The notes: generated by a model not told the origin, from the sequence alone. DNA of 64,000 nt from Wenyingzhuangia fucanilytica (GCF_001697185.1 NZ_CP014224.1:806001-870000), one strand, 5' to 3'; shown: positions 26,915 to 36,936, counted from the first letter of the stretch. Translations and numbers: made by a program.

Positions 26915-29900
26915 ATGAAAATTAAATTAAATCTTGTTCGTCTCACCACGTGGAGGCGAACGCTAATCATGATTATGAAAACGTTTATATTTCTACTATG
27001 TACAACGGTTTTCGGATTAACAACAGAAAAAACGTTTTCTCAAGAACAAATTGTTATAGATACCGATAAGGAAGTATCGGTAGATGAAGTGTTTTATTTA
27101 ATTCAAACACAAACAAAGTATCGTTTTTTGTATCCCGAAGATTTGTTTGAAGAAGCGCCAAGAGTAAAGTTAAAAAAGGGAATTATTCCTTTATCTAATT
27201 TGCTAGACAAAAGCTTGTCAAAAAGTAATGTACAATATCAAATTTCTGATAAAAATACGATCGTAATAGAGGTAGGTAATAATTCTTCTAAACTTAATAA
27301 TGTTGTCAATCAACAAAAGATAGAAATAAGAGGAACAATTAAAGATGAATTTGGGAATGGTATTCCTGGTGTTAATGTATTAGAGAAAGGAACTTCTAAC
27401 GGTACTTTAGCAGATTTTGATGGTAACTTCTCAATATCAGTTACTGATGAGAATGCCGTGTTAGAATTTTCTTACTTAGGTTATGCTACTCAACAAATTC
27501 CAGTTATGGGGAAATCTACAGTTAACGTAACGTTAAAAACAGATTTAACTGATTTAGATGAAGTAGTAATAGTTGGATATGGTACTGCAAAAAAAGAAAC
27601 ATTAACAGGGTCTGTTGAACAAGTTAAAGGAGAAGTTTTTGAAGACTTGGCAGTTGGTAGTGCTGAATTAGCATTACAAGGTAGAACTCCAGGTTTAGTG
27701 GTTACTAGAAATTCTTCTAGACCAGGAAGTGAAGGGATTGATTTTGATATTAGAGGTGCAACCTCTGTGAATGGTGTAGAGCCATTAATAGTCATTGATG
27801 GAACTCCAGCTATTGAGGGGGCTTTTTCTAGTTTAAATCCAAATGATATAGAGTCTATTAGTGTTTTAAAAGGAGGTTCAGCTTCAGTATATGGTTCTCG
27901 TGCAGCAGGAGGAGTAATATTAGTAACAACTAAGAAAGGAAAAAAAGGAAAAGTTAATGTAACAGCTAGTAGTGTAATGAGAGTTGGTACAATAGGAATT
28001 CGTCCACCATCTCCTACCATGGCTCAATACGGTCAACTTTATTTAAATGCTGTTAACTCAGATTTAGACGCAGGAATGTCTCCAAACTTTTTCTTTTGGA
28101 ATACAACCGATCAATTAAAAAGGATAGCAGCCGGAGAAGAAGGGTTATATAATTTTAGTATCCTAGGAGACGTTTATTTAAGTAATAATGGTAACATGTT
28201 TGACCAGATGTTTGGAGATTCATTCTCTACACAACACAATATTAGTATTTCCGGAGGGTCAGAAAAAAGTAGTTTTCGTCTTTCAGCTGGTGTAGATGAT
28301 AATGTTGGTGGTTTAAAAATTGCTGATGATAGTTCTAAGAGGTATAACATGTCTTTAAACCATGATTTTGAAGTGAATAAAAAATTAAACATTAAAACAA
28401 ATGTTAGTTATTTTCATAAACATTTTTCTGGACCTGCAGGAGGTTTAGATAGAGAAGTAACAACCTATGATGCTCCTTTGTTTTCACCTAAAAATCAACA
28501 CGGACAATGGTATGGTAATTTTGGAGGAAATATAGCAGGAGGTAGAAATGCGTTTGCAAGAGTAGTTGATGGTGGTCGTGAAAACCAAAAAGACGAGCAA
28601 TTTAAAGTTACTTCTACAGCCACATATAAATTTAATGATCACTTAAATGCTACGGGAATGTTTTCTTACACCAAGGCAAATGCAGAAGATCAAATATATG
28701 TAACTACTGTTCCAACTTATAATTGGTTTGGAGATCTAGCACCTGCAAGTATTAATGGGCAGTCATATATTCAAGAAGAAACAGGAAATTCATCTTACAA
28801 GTTATATAGAGGAGCTTTAAACTATGATAATACATTTGGAGATCACCATGTGTCAGGATTAGTAGCTGTAGAAGCTGAAAAATTTGAAAGGAACTCTTTA
28901 AGAGCAAGAAGAAATGGATTTATTGATTATGGAGTTTATGATTTAAATTTAGGAGCTACAGATCAAGCTATTCAAACAGAAGGTGGTGGAACTGAATGGG
29001 GGTTCTATGGATATGTAGGACGTTTAAACTACGATTATAAAGGTAAATATTTGTTAGAACTTCAAGGAAGACGTGATGGAACTTCTAGGTTTGGTGAAGG
29101 TAATAAATGGAGTAGTTTCGGAAATATCTCTGCAGGGTGGATATTAAGTTCAGAAGACTTTTTAAAAGATAGTAACGTAATATCTTTCTTAAAAGTAAGA
29201 GGAGGATACGGACAAATTGGTAGTACAGGTGGTATTGATAATTTTAATTATGTTTCTAGGGTATCTTTTGGTACTACTGTGTTTGGATCAACAGCATCGC
29301 AACAAGCAATTTCTTCTGCAGATAGATTGGCAAGTCAAAAAGTAACTTGGGAGCGTGTAGAAAGTAAAGAAATAGGTATTGATTATAAATTATTTAATAG
29401 TAAACTTTTTGGTTCTATTGATTTTTATCAAAAAAACAATATAAATATGCTTATCAATCCTATATTATCTGCTATTGGAGGATTTAAAACAACTCCAGAT
29501 ATTAATGATGGAGTTTTAGAAACTAACGGATGGGAAGTGCAATTAGGATGGAGAGATAAAATAGGTGATTTTGATTATAGTGTTTCCGCTAATATGAGTG
29601 ATTCAAGAAATACTGTTAAAAATTATGACGGTGGTAAAGCTTTGGTTGAAGGGCTTAACGCTGTAGGAGATGGAGAGATTATTGAAGGTAAACCTATTAA
29701 TGCTTATTATTTATATGAGACTGATGGAGTGTTTGCCAATCAGGCAGAAGTAGACGCTTATATAAGTACAATTAATACTAATGGTAATTTCCCTAATGTA
29801 AATTTACGTCCAGGAGATACACGTATTGTTGATAAAAATGGAGATGGTACCATTGATCGTAATGATATTACATATCAAGGAGATGCTGCACCTCATTATG

Positions 29901-30379
29901 TTTATGGTATTAATTTAGATTTTAAATATAAAAATTGGGATTTATCTACTTTCTTTCAAGGAGCTTTAGATCATAATATTCTTAGAGAAGGTTATTTTAG
30001 TAGACCTTTTGCAGCTGTATGGCAAAATCAATCTACTACGTGGTTAGATAGAACTTGGACTCAAAGTAATCCTAATGCTGAATTTCCAAGATTAACTACT
30101 AACGGATCATTAGCTTCATGGAATTATCTTAACAAAGATTTTATGTTGCAAAATAATAGATACATAAGATTAAAATCTTTAATCCTTGGTTATACACTAA
30201 GAGATATAAAAGTAGGGAATACAAATATTGATAATTTAAGATTATATTTTTCTGGAAACGACTTGTTTGAGTTTACCAATGTTAAAGATGGTTGGGATCC
30301 AGAATCACAAGCTAATTCTAATGCTAGTGCATATCCGTTTATGCGTACTTGGGCATTTGGTGTAAAAGTTTCTTTATAA
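26915..30379 (+). CDS. SusC-family TonB-dependent transporter with STN signalling domain
   Basis: A 1154-aa outer-membrane transporter. A long signal sequence with hydrophobic core MKTFIFLLCTTVFGLTT is followed by an STN (secretin/TonB) domain (about 46-120) and a carboxypeptidase-D-like regulatory domain (about 143-212, GVNVLEKGTSNGTLADFDGNF). Then come a TonB-box-like DEVVIVGYGTAKKETLTGSV segment, the plug, and a 22-strand barrel ending FGVKVSL. The STN domain matches the preceding FecR and ECF sigma genes: substrate binding outside would trigger sigma release. It forms the glycan import complex with the SusD encoded 34 nt downstream. Confidence 0.96.
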   Translation: MKIKLNLVRLTTWRRTLIMIMKTFIFLLCTTVFGLTTEKTFSQEQIVIDTDKEVSVDEVFYLIQTQTKYRFLYPEDLFEEAPRVKLKKGIIPLSNLLDKSLSKSNVQYQISDKNTIVIEVGNNSSKLNNVVNQQKIEIRGTIKDEFGNGIPGVNVLEKGTSNGTLADFDGNFSISVTDENAVLEFSYLGYATQQIPVMGKSTVNVTLKTDLTDLDEVVIVGYGTAKKETLTGSVEQVKGEVFEDLAVGSAELALQGRTPGLVVTRNSSRPGSEGIDFDIRGATSVNGVEPLIVIDGTPAIEGAFSSLNPNDIESISVLKGGSASVYGSRAAGGVILVTTKKGKKGKVNVTASSVMRVGTIGIRPPSPTMAQYGQLYLNAVNSDLDAGMSPNFFFWNTTDQLKRIAAGEEGLYNFSILGDVYLSNNGNMFDQMFGDSFSTQHNISISGGSEKSSFRLSAGVDDNVGGLKIADDSSKRYNMSLNHDFEVNKKLNIKTNVSYFHKHFSGPAGGLDREVTTYDAPLFSPKNQHGQWYGNFGGNIAGGRNAFARVVDGGRENQKDEQFKVTSTATYKFNDHLNATGMFSYTKANAEDQIYVTTVPTYNWFGDLAPASINGQSYIQEETGNSSYKLYRGALNYDNTFGDHHVSGLVAVEAEKFERNSLRARRNGFIDYGVYDLNLGATDQAIQTEGGGTEWGFYGYVGRLNYDYKGKYLLELQGRRDGTSRFGEGNKWSSFGNISAGWILSSEDFLKDSNVISFLKVRGGYGQIGSTGGIDNFNYVSRVSFGTTVFGSTASQQAISSADRLASQKVTWERVESKEIGIDYKLFNSKLFGSIDFYQKNNINMLINPILSAIGGFKTTPDINDGVLETNGWEVQLGWRDKIGDFDYSVSANMSDSRNTVKNYDGGKALVEGLNAVGDGEIIEGKPINAYYLYETDGVFANQAEVDAYISTINTNGNFPNVNLRPGDTRIVDKNGDGTIDRNDITYQGDAAPHYVYGINLDFKYKNWDLSTFFQGALDHNILREGYFSRPFAAVWQNQSTTWLDRTWTQSNPNAEFPRLTTNGSLASWNYLNKDFMLQNNRYIRLKSLILGYTLRDIKVGNTNIDNLRLYFSGNDLFEFTNVKDGWDPESQANSNASAYPFMRTWAFGVKVSL

Positions 30380-30413
30380 TTCTTAAAGCTTATTAACAAT
30401 AAAAAATATACAA

Positions 30414-32192
30414 ATGAAAAAACTAAAATATTTAATCATACCATGTCTTATGGCATTCTTTACTTCTTGTGAAGATGACTTTATTGATTTAAATCCGCCT
30501 TCAGAAATTACTGATGATGTTTATTATAAAGATGCTGAGCATTTTTTAACCGGATCTAATAATTTTTATAATGAGTTAATTGATTGGTCTTATTTAGGAG
30601 ATTTAACCGATCATGGTTCAGATTTAATAGGACACAAAGAAGAGTCTCCTTTACAGGACTATTCAAGAGGTAATACGCAACCGCCAGAAAATGAAAGTTC
30701 ATATTTTGATGATATTTACGCTAGCATAAGAAATGTTAATCTATTAATAGCTAGAGCAGCAGAATATGATGGAGATCAAAATGATATTAAAGAATATGTA
30801 GCTGCAGCTCATTTCTTTAGAGCATATCACTACTTCTTTTTAATGCAGCGTTATGGGGGAATTCCAATAGTTGTAGATCCATTAGATGTAGATTCACCAT
30901 CTTTATCTAGTTCACGTAGTAGTAGGTATCAAGTTACTTCTCAAATCATATCAGATTTAGACTTAGCAATAGCAGACTTACCAAGTGAGAACAATATTGG
31001 TACAAATGATAAAGGAAAAATTAGTATAGAAGCAGCTAAGGCTTTTAAAGCCGAAGTGTTATTGCATGAAGCTACCTGGATGAAATATGTAGGAACAACA
31101 ACTGATGGTGATGGAACTACAGTAGGAGCAGGTACTGCGGGATATAATCCGGCAAATATTAATACTTATTTACAAGAGGTTGTTACTTTAACAAAATCAA
31201 TAATGGACTCTGGGATTTATGAGTTATGGGACTATAATAATGTGTTGAATAACATGAGTTCATACTTTTTATTTAACCTAGAAGACGGAGGGTCTAATCC
31301 TGCAGGATTAGATAAGTCTACAAATAAAGAGTTTATCTTTTATGGAAAATACGATTATACATTTAGACAAAGTAGACAATTAGTAAGTCATGTTTCCTCA
31401 GGAAGGTTAAAGCCAAGTAGAAAAATGATGGATATGTTTTTGTGTACAGATGGTTTACCTATTGATGATTCTCCATTGTTTCAAGGGTATACAAACGCTT
31501 CTGATGAATATCAAAATAGAGATTATAGAATGCGTGCTTACTTTGGAAATCACGAAGCGAATAATGATATTCCTGCAGATGGATCAGTATTGTTAAATGG
31601 TGAAAACCAAATAGGTACTTTCTCACAAAAATTTGTGTCATGGACATGGCCGATTTATAGAGAGTCTAGAGAAGAAGGTTTTGATTTGCCTTTTATACGT
31701 TTAGCAGATGTGTATTTAATGTATGCAGAAGCTCTTTATGAATTAAACGGTAGTTTAACAGATACTCAATTGGATGAGTCTATTAATTTAATAAAAGCGA
31801 GAGCGGGTGTAGCACCTATTAGTAACGCGTTTTTAACAGCTAATAATTTAAATTTAGAAACAGAAATTAGAAGAGAGCGTACAATTGAATTGTTTGCCGA
31901 AACTTCTAGGTATAATGATTTAAGACGTTGGGGAATTGCAGAACAAGAGTTGAATCAAGATATATATGGAGCAGTAATAGAAGGGACTGCGTATGAAAGT
32001 AACCCAGCGCTTTATGATCCAAGTTTATATTTTTATGGAGAAAAAGATGCTCAAACAGGAGATGGTGTTAAAAGTTGTCTATTATTAGAGCCAGCTTCAG
32101 TTAGAAATTTTTCTAGACATAATTACTTGTATCCTTTACCAACAGCACAGATAGCTTTAAATGAAGCGATGTTACAAAATCCAGGTTATTAG
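30414..32192 (+). CDS. SusD-family surface glycan-binding lipoprotein
   Basis: A 592-aa lipoprotein (lipobox Cys19 in FFTSCEDD). The N-terminal DFIDLNPPSEITDDVYYKDAEHF and later AAHFFRAYHYFFLMQRYGGIPIV are typical SusD/RagB signatures. The C-terminal part has FIRLADVYLMYAEAL and RRERTIELFAETSRYNDLRRWG. It caps the adjacent SusC and delivers oligosaccharides. It is followed by a terminator, so it closes the sigma-regulated unit. Confidence 0.96.
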   Translation: MKKLKYLIIPCLMAFFTSCEDDFIDLNPPSEITDDVYYKDAEHFLTGSNNFYNELIDWSYLGDLTDHGSDLIGHKEESPLQDYSRGNTQPPENESSYFDDIYASIRNVNLLIARAAEYDGDQNDIKEYVAAAHFFRAYHYFFLMQRYGGIPIVVDPLDVDSPSLSSSRSSRYQVTSQIISDLDLAIADLPSENNIGTNDKGKISIEAAKAFKAEVLLHEATWMKYVGTTTDGDGTTVGAGTAGYNPANINTYLQEVVTLTKSIMDSGIYELWDYNNVLNNMSSYFLFNLEDGGSNPAGLDKSTNKEFIFYGKYDYTFRQSRQLVSHVSSGRLKPSRKMMDMFLCTDGLPIDDSPLFQGYTNASDEYQNRDYRMRAYFGNHEANNDIPADGSVLLNGENQIGTFSQKFVSWTWPIYRESREEGFDLPFIRLADVYLMYAEALYELNGSLTDTQLDESINLIKARAGVAPISNAFLTANNLNLETEIRRERTIELFAETSRYNDLRRWGIAEQELNQDIYGAVIEGTAYESNPALYDPSLYFYGEKDAQTGDGVKSCLLLEPASVRNFSRHNYLYPLPTAQIALNEAMLQNPGY

Positions 32193-32224
32193 AAAAGTAA
32201 AAATAGTTAGTTAAGTAATTGTTT

Positions 32225-32268
32225 GAAAGGTTTGTTGTTCGTTAGTAGCAGCAAACCTTTCTGTTTTT
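32225..32268 (+). terminator. Rho-independent terminator after SusD
   Basis: GAAAGGTTTG (32225-32234) pairs perfectly with CAAACCTTTC (32252-32261), followed by TGTTTTT. Confidence 0.88.
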
Positions 32269-32358
32269 AATGTATTGTGTTGTATAGGTTGATTAAAATG
32301 AAACCTACTGTAATAAACTAGAGAAAACGAAAATTCAATAAGGATTTAATGTATAAAT

Positions 32359-32423
32359 GAATCATAGGTTATGCATTATGCATTATAATTCATAATTGAT
32401 TGTTTTTTTGCAAGCTATTTTTG
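32359..32423 (+). promoter_or_regulatory. Direct-repeat operator and -7 element of beta-helix gene D
   Basis: Distal half-site GAATCATAGGTTATG (32359-32373) and proximal half-site GCATTATAATTCATA (32380-32394) have a 21-bp period. TATTTTTG (32416-32423) is an exact TAnnTTTG element at the standard position, 35 nt before the ATG counted from its first base. Confidence 0.66.
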
Positions 32424-32450
32424 TTAAAAAATAAATAAAAACTAAAGCGA

Positions 32451-34568
32451 ATGATTAATAAGTGCCATTTCTTTAAAGTAACTGTGGTTACAGTACTAAT
32501 GTTGTTGTTTCAACAAGTACAATCGCAAACAATAACAGTTAACTCTTTAGAGGAATTATTACCGTATTTAAAACAAGATAATGTTCATGTAAAATTGGCC
32601 CCAGGAACTTATGATATAAACGCATTTGATATTTCTCAAGGTAAGTTTTCTAATCCTCTGTTTCTTTTTGAGGGATCTAATAATACTTTTGATTTTACAG
32701 ATGTTAAAATAAACATCAACACTTTGGTGCTGACTAAGTTTGGGAATAATGAAGTAAATGAAATTCAGATATTAGGAAACAATAATGTTCTTAAAAATTT
32801 GACATTAGAAGATATCGGTACAACTGCTCCATCTAATAGAGCTCAATCTCTTATTATGGATGGACGTGACAATAGAGTAGAGGGCTTTCATTTAACAGTG
32901 AGAGGTTCTTACCCTTATGGTTATGGAGATGCTTTTGGTAAAGGAGGAGGGTCTGTGATTAACCACAAAAAACATTCAGGTGTTTTAATTAGAGGGTTAC
33001 GTAATCACCTTAAAGATTGTAATATTATATCACGTTCATATGGGCATATTGTTTTTATGCAAGCAGCAAGTTACCCAACAATAGAAGGATGTTATATTGA
33101 AGGTGAAATGCGTTCAACTGATGATATGTTAGCCGAAGAAGGAACTGGGTCTCCAGCCGATAATGTAGATTTTATGACTGTTTGGGGATATAAATTACCT
33201 GCTGGTTATATGATGAGTTTGCAAGAGGGAGGAATTAGGGCTTATGATGCTGGAACAACTTATATTGATGGAGAAGAAATAAAAAGAGGAACGGATAATC
33301 CTACCGTTCTAAATTGTACTATTAAGAATGCAAGAACAGGGGTTACTTTGGCGCATGCAACAGGTACAAAACACGTAGAAAATGTTTCAGCTTTAGGGTG
33401 TGAACAAGGATATTCTATAGGTAGTGGTACAGTGAGTAATTGTAGTGGTGATGCTCAGTATGGACCATTGTTAAGTTTTGCTTATTCAAGTGATAAAAAT
33501 ACTAATATAGATATTAAAGTTTTGCCTACCGAAAATTATTATAATGGTAGTGGAACCGTTGCTTATATTGGTGGGCATTCTCATAATATTACATTGCGTG
33601 GAGGTGATCCTAATGCCAATCTTAGGATTCAAGTTGGGGGAGAAAAGAATAATGTAAGGTTATTGGGCGTTACCTCTAATCAAAACCCACTTTCGGCATC
33701 AAATTTAGACCTGAAAAATTTAACTGATTTTCCTGTAGTATTAGATGAAATGACTTCAGGAGTTGCTGTAGAATCATGTGGAGAAGTTACCGATCATGGA
33801 ACAAGTAATATCGTTGGTGATTGTCTAGAAGAAACAACTGGATTTCCAAATACGAACAAAGCATATCGTTTAGGAAATAATAGATTTACATTTTGGGTAG
33901 CTGCAAATGGAGGAGATCATGCTTATTCTATAAAGTATCATGGCGATATTAATAGTGGAAGTATTAATGATTATGAAGATTTATTTCCATCAGGTCAAGA
34001 GTCTTTTTGGACTTTTACTCCTGTAGATGGAAGGGAAGGGTACTTTTTTGTTGATTGTCTTGGAGCAGGGGGGAAACAAAGGTTATCAGCTTCTACAGAT
34101 AGTGGTTTACCTGTTATGACCTCTAAAACAGTTACTGATGCATCTGTTCAGTGGTCTGTAGTTCAACCAGAAGGAAGACATACTTTTCATATCACGAGTG
34201 ATTATGCTAGAATGGTAGGGGTTAATGCAGAAACTAATCAAACAATTCTTTCTACTGTAGGAAACGCAACCAATCAATCTCGTTTTGAGGTTCTTGAAGT
34301 TTCCAATTTTTCTCTAAGTACAAAGAATAATACTTTAAATAATCTTTCCGTTTATCCTGTACCAACTTCAGATGTATTAAATATTCAGTTAAAAAGTTTG
34401 GAGTCAGTTCATATTGATTTATTGAATTTAGCAGGAGTTAAAATCATATCAAAAGAGATCAAACAAAATAACAGCACTATAAATTTATCCGATTTACCTT
34501 CAGGAATATATCTATTAAGATTAAATGATGGTGAAAATATATCTGTTAAAAAAATTGTAAAAAAGTAA
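32451..34568 (+). CDS. Secreted beta-helix protein with ricin-like module and T9SS domain (paralogue D)
   Basis: A 705-aa protein with a signal peptide (ends VQSQ). The beta-helix domain (about 25-460) has NNVLKNLTLEDIGT, RGSYPYGYGDAFGKGGG, HKKHSG, SYGHIVFMQ, STDDMLAEEGTGSPADNVDF and MSLQEGGIRAYDAG. A beta-trefoil-like segment (about 465-620, with YRLGNNRFTFWVAANGG and repeated QxW-type hydrophobic spacing) resembles ricin-type lectin modules, though less certainly. A T9SS type A sorting domain (about 628-705) begins VYPVPTSDVLNIQ. It is expected to be surface-displayed or secreted. It is a close duplicate of paralogue E in the beta-helix part but has a different accessory module. It forms its own transcription unit, with an operator and a terminator. 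Confidence 0.84.
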   Translation: MINKCHFFKVTVVTVLMLLFQQVQSQTITVNSLEELLPYLKQDNVHVKLAPGTYDINAFDISQGKFSNPLFLFEGSNNTFDFTDVKININTLVLTKFGNNEVNEIQILGNNNVLKNLTLEDIGTTAPSNRAQSLIMDGRDNRVEGFHLTVRGSYPYGYGDAFGKGGGSVINHKKHSGVLIRGLRNHLKDCNIISRSYGHIVFMQAASYPTIEGCYIEGEMRSTDDMLAEEGTGSPADNVDFMTVWGYKLPAGYMMSLQEGGIRAYDAGTTYIDGEEIKRGTDNPTVLNCTIKNARTGVTLAHATGTKHVENVSALGCEQGYSIGSGTVSNCSGDAQYGPLLSFAYSSDKNTNIDIKVLPTENYYNGSGTVAYIGGHSHNITLRGGDPNANLRIQVGGEKNNVRLLGVTSNQNPLSASNLDLKNLTDFPVVLDEMTSGVAVESCGEVTDHGTSNIVGDCLEETTGFPNTNKAYRLGNNRFTFWVAANGGDHAYSIKYHGDINSGSINDYEDLFPSGQESFWTFTPVDGREGYFFVDCLGAGGKQRLSASTDSGLPVMTSKTVTDASVQWSVVQPEGRHTFHITSDYARMVGVNAETNQTILSTVGNATNQSRFEVLEVSNFSLSTKNNTLNNLSVYPVPTSDVLNIQLKSLESVHIDLLNLAGVKIISKEIKQNNSTINLSDLPSGIYLLRLNDGENISVKKIVKK

Positions 34569-34595
34569 ATAGAAATACAATTTAATTAGGAGTAA

Positions 34596-34629
34596 AAAGA
34601 ACCGTTTTAATTTAAATTAAGGCGGTTTT
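34596..34629 (+). terminator. Rho-independent terminator after paralogue D
   Basis: AACCGTTTTAATTT (34600-34613) pairs with AAATTAAGGCGGTT (34614-34627) with two G-U pairs. It is flanked by an A-run upstream and TTC-TTT downstream. Confidence 0.75.
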
Positions 34630-34639
34630 CTTTATATAA

Positions 34640-34704
34640 GGACTTTAATTTATAGAATATGGAATATGTTTTATAATAAACGGATTAGTATGTAAGTATT
34701 TTTG
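34640..34704 (+). promoter_or_regulatory. Direct-repeat operator and -7 element of beta-helix gene E
   Basis: Half-sites GGACTTTAATTTATA (34640-34654) and GGAATATGTTTTATA (34661-34675) have a 21-bp period. The exact TAnnTTTG element TATTTTTG (34697-34704) starts 35 nt before the ATG, the same distance as for paralogues D and G. Confidence 0.68.
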
Positions 34705-34731
34705 TGTGGATGTAAAAAAAATCAATAAAGT

Positions 34732-36822
34732 ATGTTTAAAAAATACGCTCTAATAAAAGTTGTAATTGTAGCATTTGTAATGTTATTGGTTCAACAGGTT
34801 CAATCACAAACAGTAACAGTTAATTCCTTAGAAGAATTGTTGCCTTATTTAAAACAAGACAATGTTGATGTTAAACTAGCTCCTGGAAATTATTCTATTA
34901 GTGGTTTTGATATTAGTGATGGAACTTTTTCTAATCCTTTATTTGTTTTTGAAGGATCCAATAGTACTTATGATTTTACAGGTGCAGAAATTAAGATCAA
35001 TACCGTAGTGTTGACAAAGTTTGGGAATGTTGATGTTAACGAAATGCAAATATTAGGAAATAATAATGTTCTTAAAAACTTAACTATTGAGGATATAGGA
35101 ACTACTGCACCTACCAAAAGAGCTCAAGCGATAGTAATGGACGGTCGTGATAATAGAATCGAAGGCTTTAATGTAACTATTAGAGGTTCTTATCCATATG
35201 GTTACGGAGATGCTTTTGGAAAAGGAGGAGGTTCTGTAATTAATCACAGAAAACATTCAGGTATTTTAATTAGAGGGTTACGTAATCATCTTAAAGATTG
35301 TAACATTGTGTCGCGTTCTTACGGACATATTGTTTTTATGCAAGCAGCAAGTTATCCAACAATAGAAGGGTGTTATATAGAAGGTGAAATGCGAACTACA
35401 GATGATATGTTAGCAGAAACCTCTGGTCCTGCTTATGATGTAGATTTTATGACTGTTTGGGGATATAAACTACCTCCTGGATATATGTTGAGTTTGCAAG
35501 AAGCAGGTATTAGAGCCTATAATGCAGGTACAACTTATATTGATGGAGAAGAAATAGAAAGAGGTACAGACAATCCTACGGTTTTAAATTGTACCATTAA
35601 AAATGCAAGAACAGGAGTGACTTTAGCTCATGCATCTGGTAAAAAATATGTTGAGGGTTGTACTGTTTTAGGTAGCGAAAATGGGTATTCCATAGGAAAT
35701 GGTATTGTGGTTAATTGTGGAGCAGATGCAATTTATGGACCTGTTTTTCAAAGTACCTACAGTAGTGATAATGGTTATAATGCAGATATAACAATATTAC
35801 CACCTAGTGGTGAATACTATAATGGGCATAAAGCTGTTGCCTATGTTGGAGGAAGTAATCACGATTTAAATTTCCGTTCAGATGTTGTTGATTTTCCATC
35901 AGATTTAAAAATAATGGTTTCTGGAGAATTGCAAAATCTTAGAATGATTAATGGAGCAAATCCTTCGCAAAATAATTTAACATCTAATAATATCAGTATT
36001 AGAAACTTTACCAATTTCCCTGTTGAGATTCATCCTGATGCTTCTAATATCATTGTTCGTCAATGTGATATAACAAATGTTTCTGATAATGGAACAAATA
36101 ATACCATTGCTGCAGTAGATTGTGAGTCTGAAAACTTTGCATTAAACGGAATAGCAATTCAATCATCAACAGCTTATGATGGGATAGCAAGTAGAGCCGT
36201 TGATGGAGATACCAATGGTAATTTTGGTGGGAATTCAGTAACTCATACAGATCCTTCAGATACCGGAGCTTGGTGGTTGTTAAGTTTGGAAACTGAAAAA
36301 TCTATTGATGAAGTTGTCCTTTTTAATAGAACAGGAAAGCAAAGTTATATTGATAGATTAGCGAATTTTAAACTGCAAGTTTTTGATGAGGATGGAACAG
36401 AAACCTTTTCTAAATCATATGAAAATGAAGCGCCAAATCCATCTAAATCTATAGATGTTGGTGGAGTAATAGGAAAAACAGTAAAAATCACTCAACTTAA
36501 TGACCTTGTAGCGCTTTCTTTGGCAGAAGTTCAGGTGTTTGGAAATTCATTATCTACAAAGAATACAGATGCTATAAATTCAGTAAAAATGTATCCTAGT
36601 CCTGTGGTAGATTTGTTAAATATCTCTTTAGGAAAAGTTAAACTAAATGCGAGTAAAACCAACATAGAGATTTATAATGTTAATGGGCAAAAAGTTTATG
36701 AAACAAAGCCAAAGAACTTAAATGAAATTCAACTAAATATTTCGCACTTAAATAGTGGTGTGTATTTAGTTATAGTGAACGATGGAATTACAAATATTGT
36801 TAAAAGGGTAGTGAAACTATAA
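34732..36822 (+). CDS. Secreted beta-helix protein with F5/8C module and T9SS domain (paralogue E)
   Basis: A 696-aa protein with a signal peptide (ends VQSQ). The beta-helix domain (about 25-465) is nearly the same as that of paralogue D over long stretches, such as RGSYPYGYGDAFGKGGGSV and YGHIVFMQAASYPTIEGCYI. An F5/8 type C (fucolectin-like) module follows (about 470-605: NFALNGIAIQSSTAYDGIASR, VTHTDPSD, WWLLSLE, FNRTGKQSYIDRL). The T9SS sorting domain (about 620-696) begins MYPSPVVDLLN. It is probably a surface enzyme acting on the polymer. In the D/E pair the catalytic domain is conserved while the binding module was swapped. No clear terminator follows it, so read-through into paralogue F is possible although F has its own promoter. 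Confidence 0.84.
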   Translation: MFKKYALIKVVIVAFVMLLVQQVQSQTVTVNSLEELLPYLKQDNVDVKLAPGNYSISGFDISDGTFSNPLFVFEGSNSTYDFTGAEIKINTVVLTKFGNVDVNEMQILGNNNVLKNLTIEDIGTTAPTKRAQAIVMDGRDNRIEGFNVTIRGSYPYGYGDAFGKGGGSVINHRKHSGILIRGLRNHLKDCNIVSRSYGHIVFMQAASYPTIEGCYIEGEMRTTDDMLAETSGPAYDVDFMTVWGYKLPPGYMLSLQEAGIRAYNAGTTYIDGEEIERGTDNPTVLNCTIKNARTGVTLAHASGKKYVEGCTVLGSENGYSIGNGIVVNCGADAIYGPVFQSTYSSDNGYNADITILPPSGEYYNGHKAVAYVGGSNHDLNFRSDVVDFPSDLKIMVSGELQNLRMINGANPSQNNLTSNNISIRNFTNFPVEIHPDASNIIVRQCDITNVSDNGTNNTIAAVDCESENFALNGIAIQSSTAYDGIASRAVDGDTNGNFGGNSVTHTDPSDTGAWWLLSLETEKSIDEVVLFNRTGKQSYIDRLANFKLQVFDEDGTETFSKSYENEAPNPSKSIDVGGVIGKTVKITQLNDLVALSLAEVQVFGNSLSTKNTDAINSVKMYPSPVVDLLNISLGKVKLNASKTNIEIYNVNGQKVYETKPKNLNEIQLNISHLNSGVYLVIVNDGITNIVKRVVKL

Positions 36823-36855
36823 AATAAGCTAGTACATAATATAACTGTTTGTAAA

Positions 36856-36920
36856 GGGTGTTAATTTATAATGCATACAACATAGTTTATAATCAGTAAG
36901 TATATTGTTTTCTACTTTTG
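36856..36920 (+). promoter_or_regulatory. Direct-repeat operator and -7 element of beta-helix gene F
   Basis: Half-sites GGGTGTTAATTTATA (36856-36870) and ACAACATAGTTTATA (36877-36891) have a 21-bp period. The exact TAnnTTTG element TACTTTTG (36913-36920) is at the standard distance. Confidence 0.7.
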
Positions 36921-36936
36921 ATAAAAAATAATAAAC

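Noticed and set aside
26915-26985. Later start codon (MIMKTFIFLL) for the STN-type SusC
   Set aside because: Possible, but STN-type SusC proteins often have long basic N-termini before the hydrophobic core, so the upstream ATG was kept.
27490-28020. 176-codon open frame on the minus strand inside SusC
   Set aside because: Antisense shadow of a clear SusC coding region; no start context, domain or signal, and similar shadows occur in other genes.
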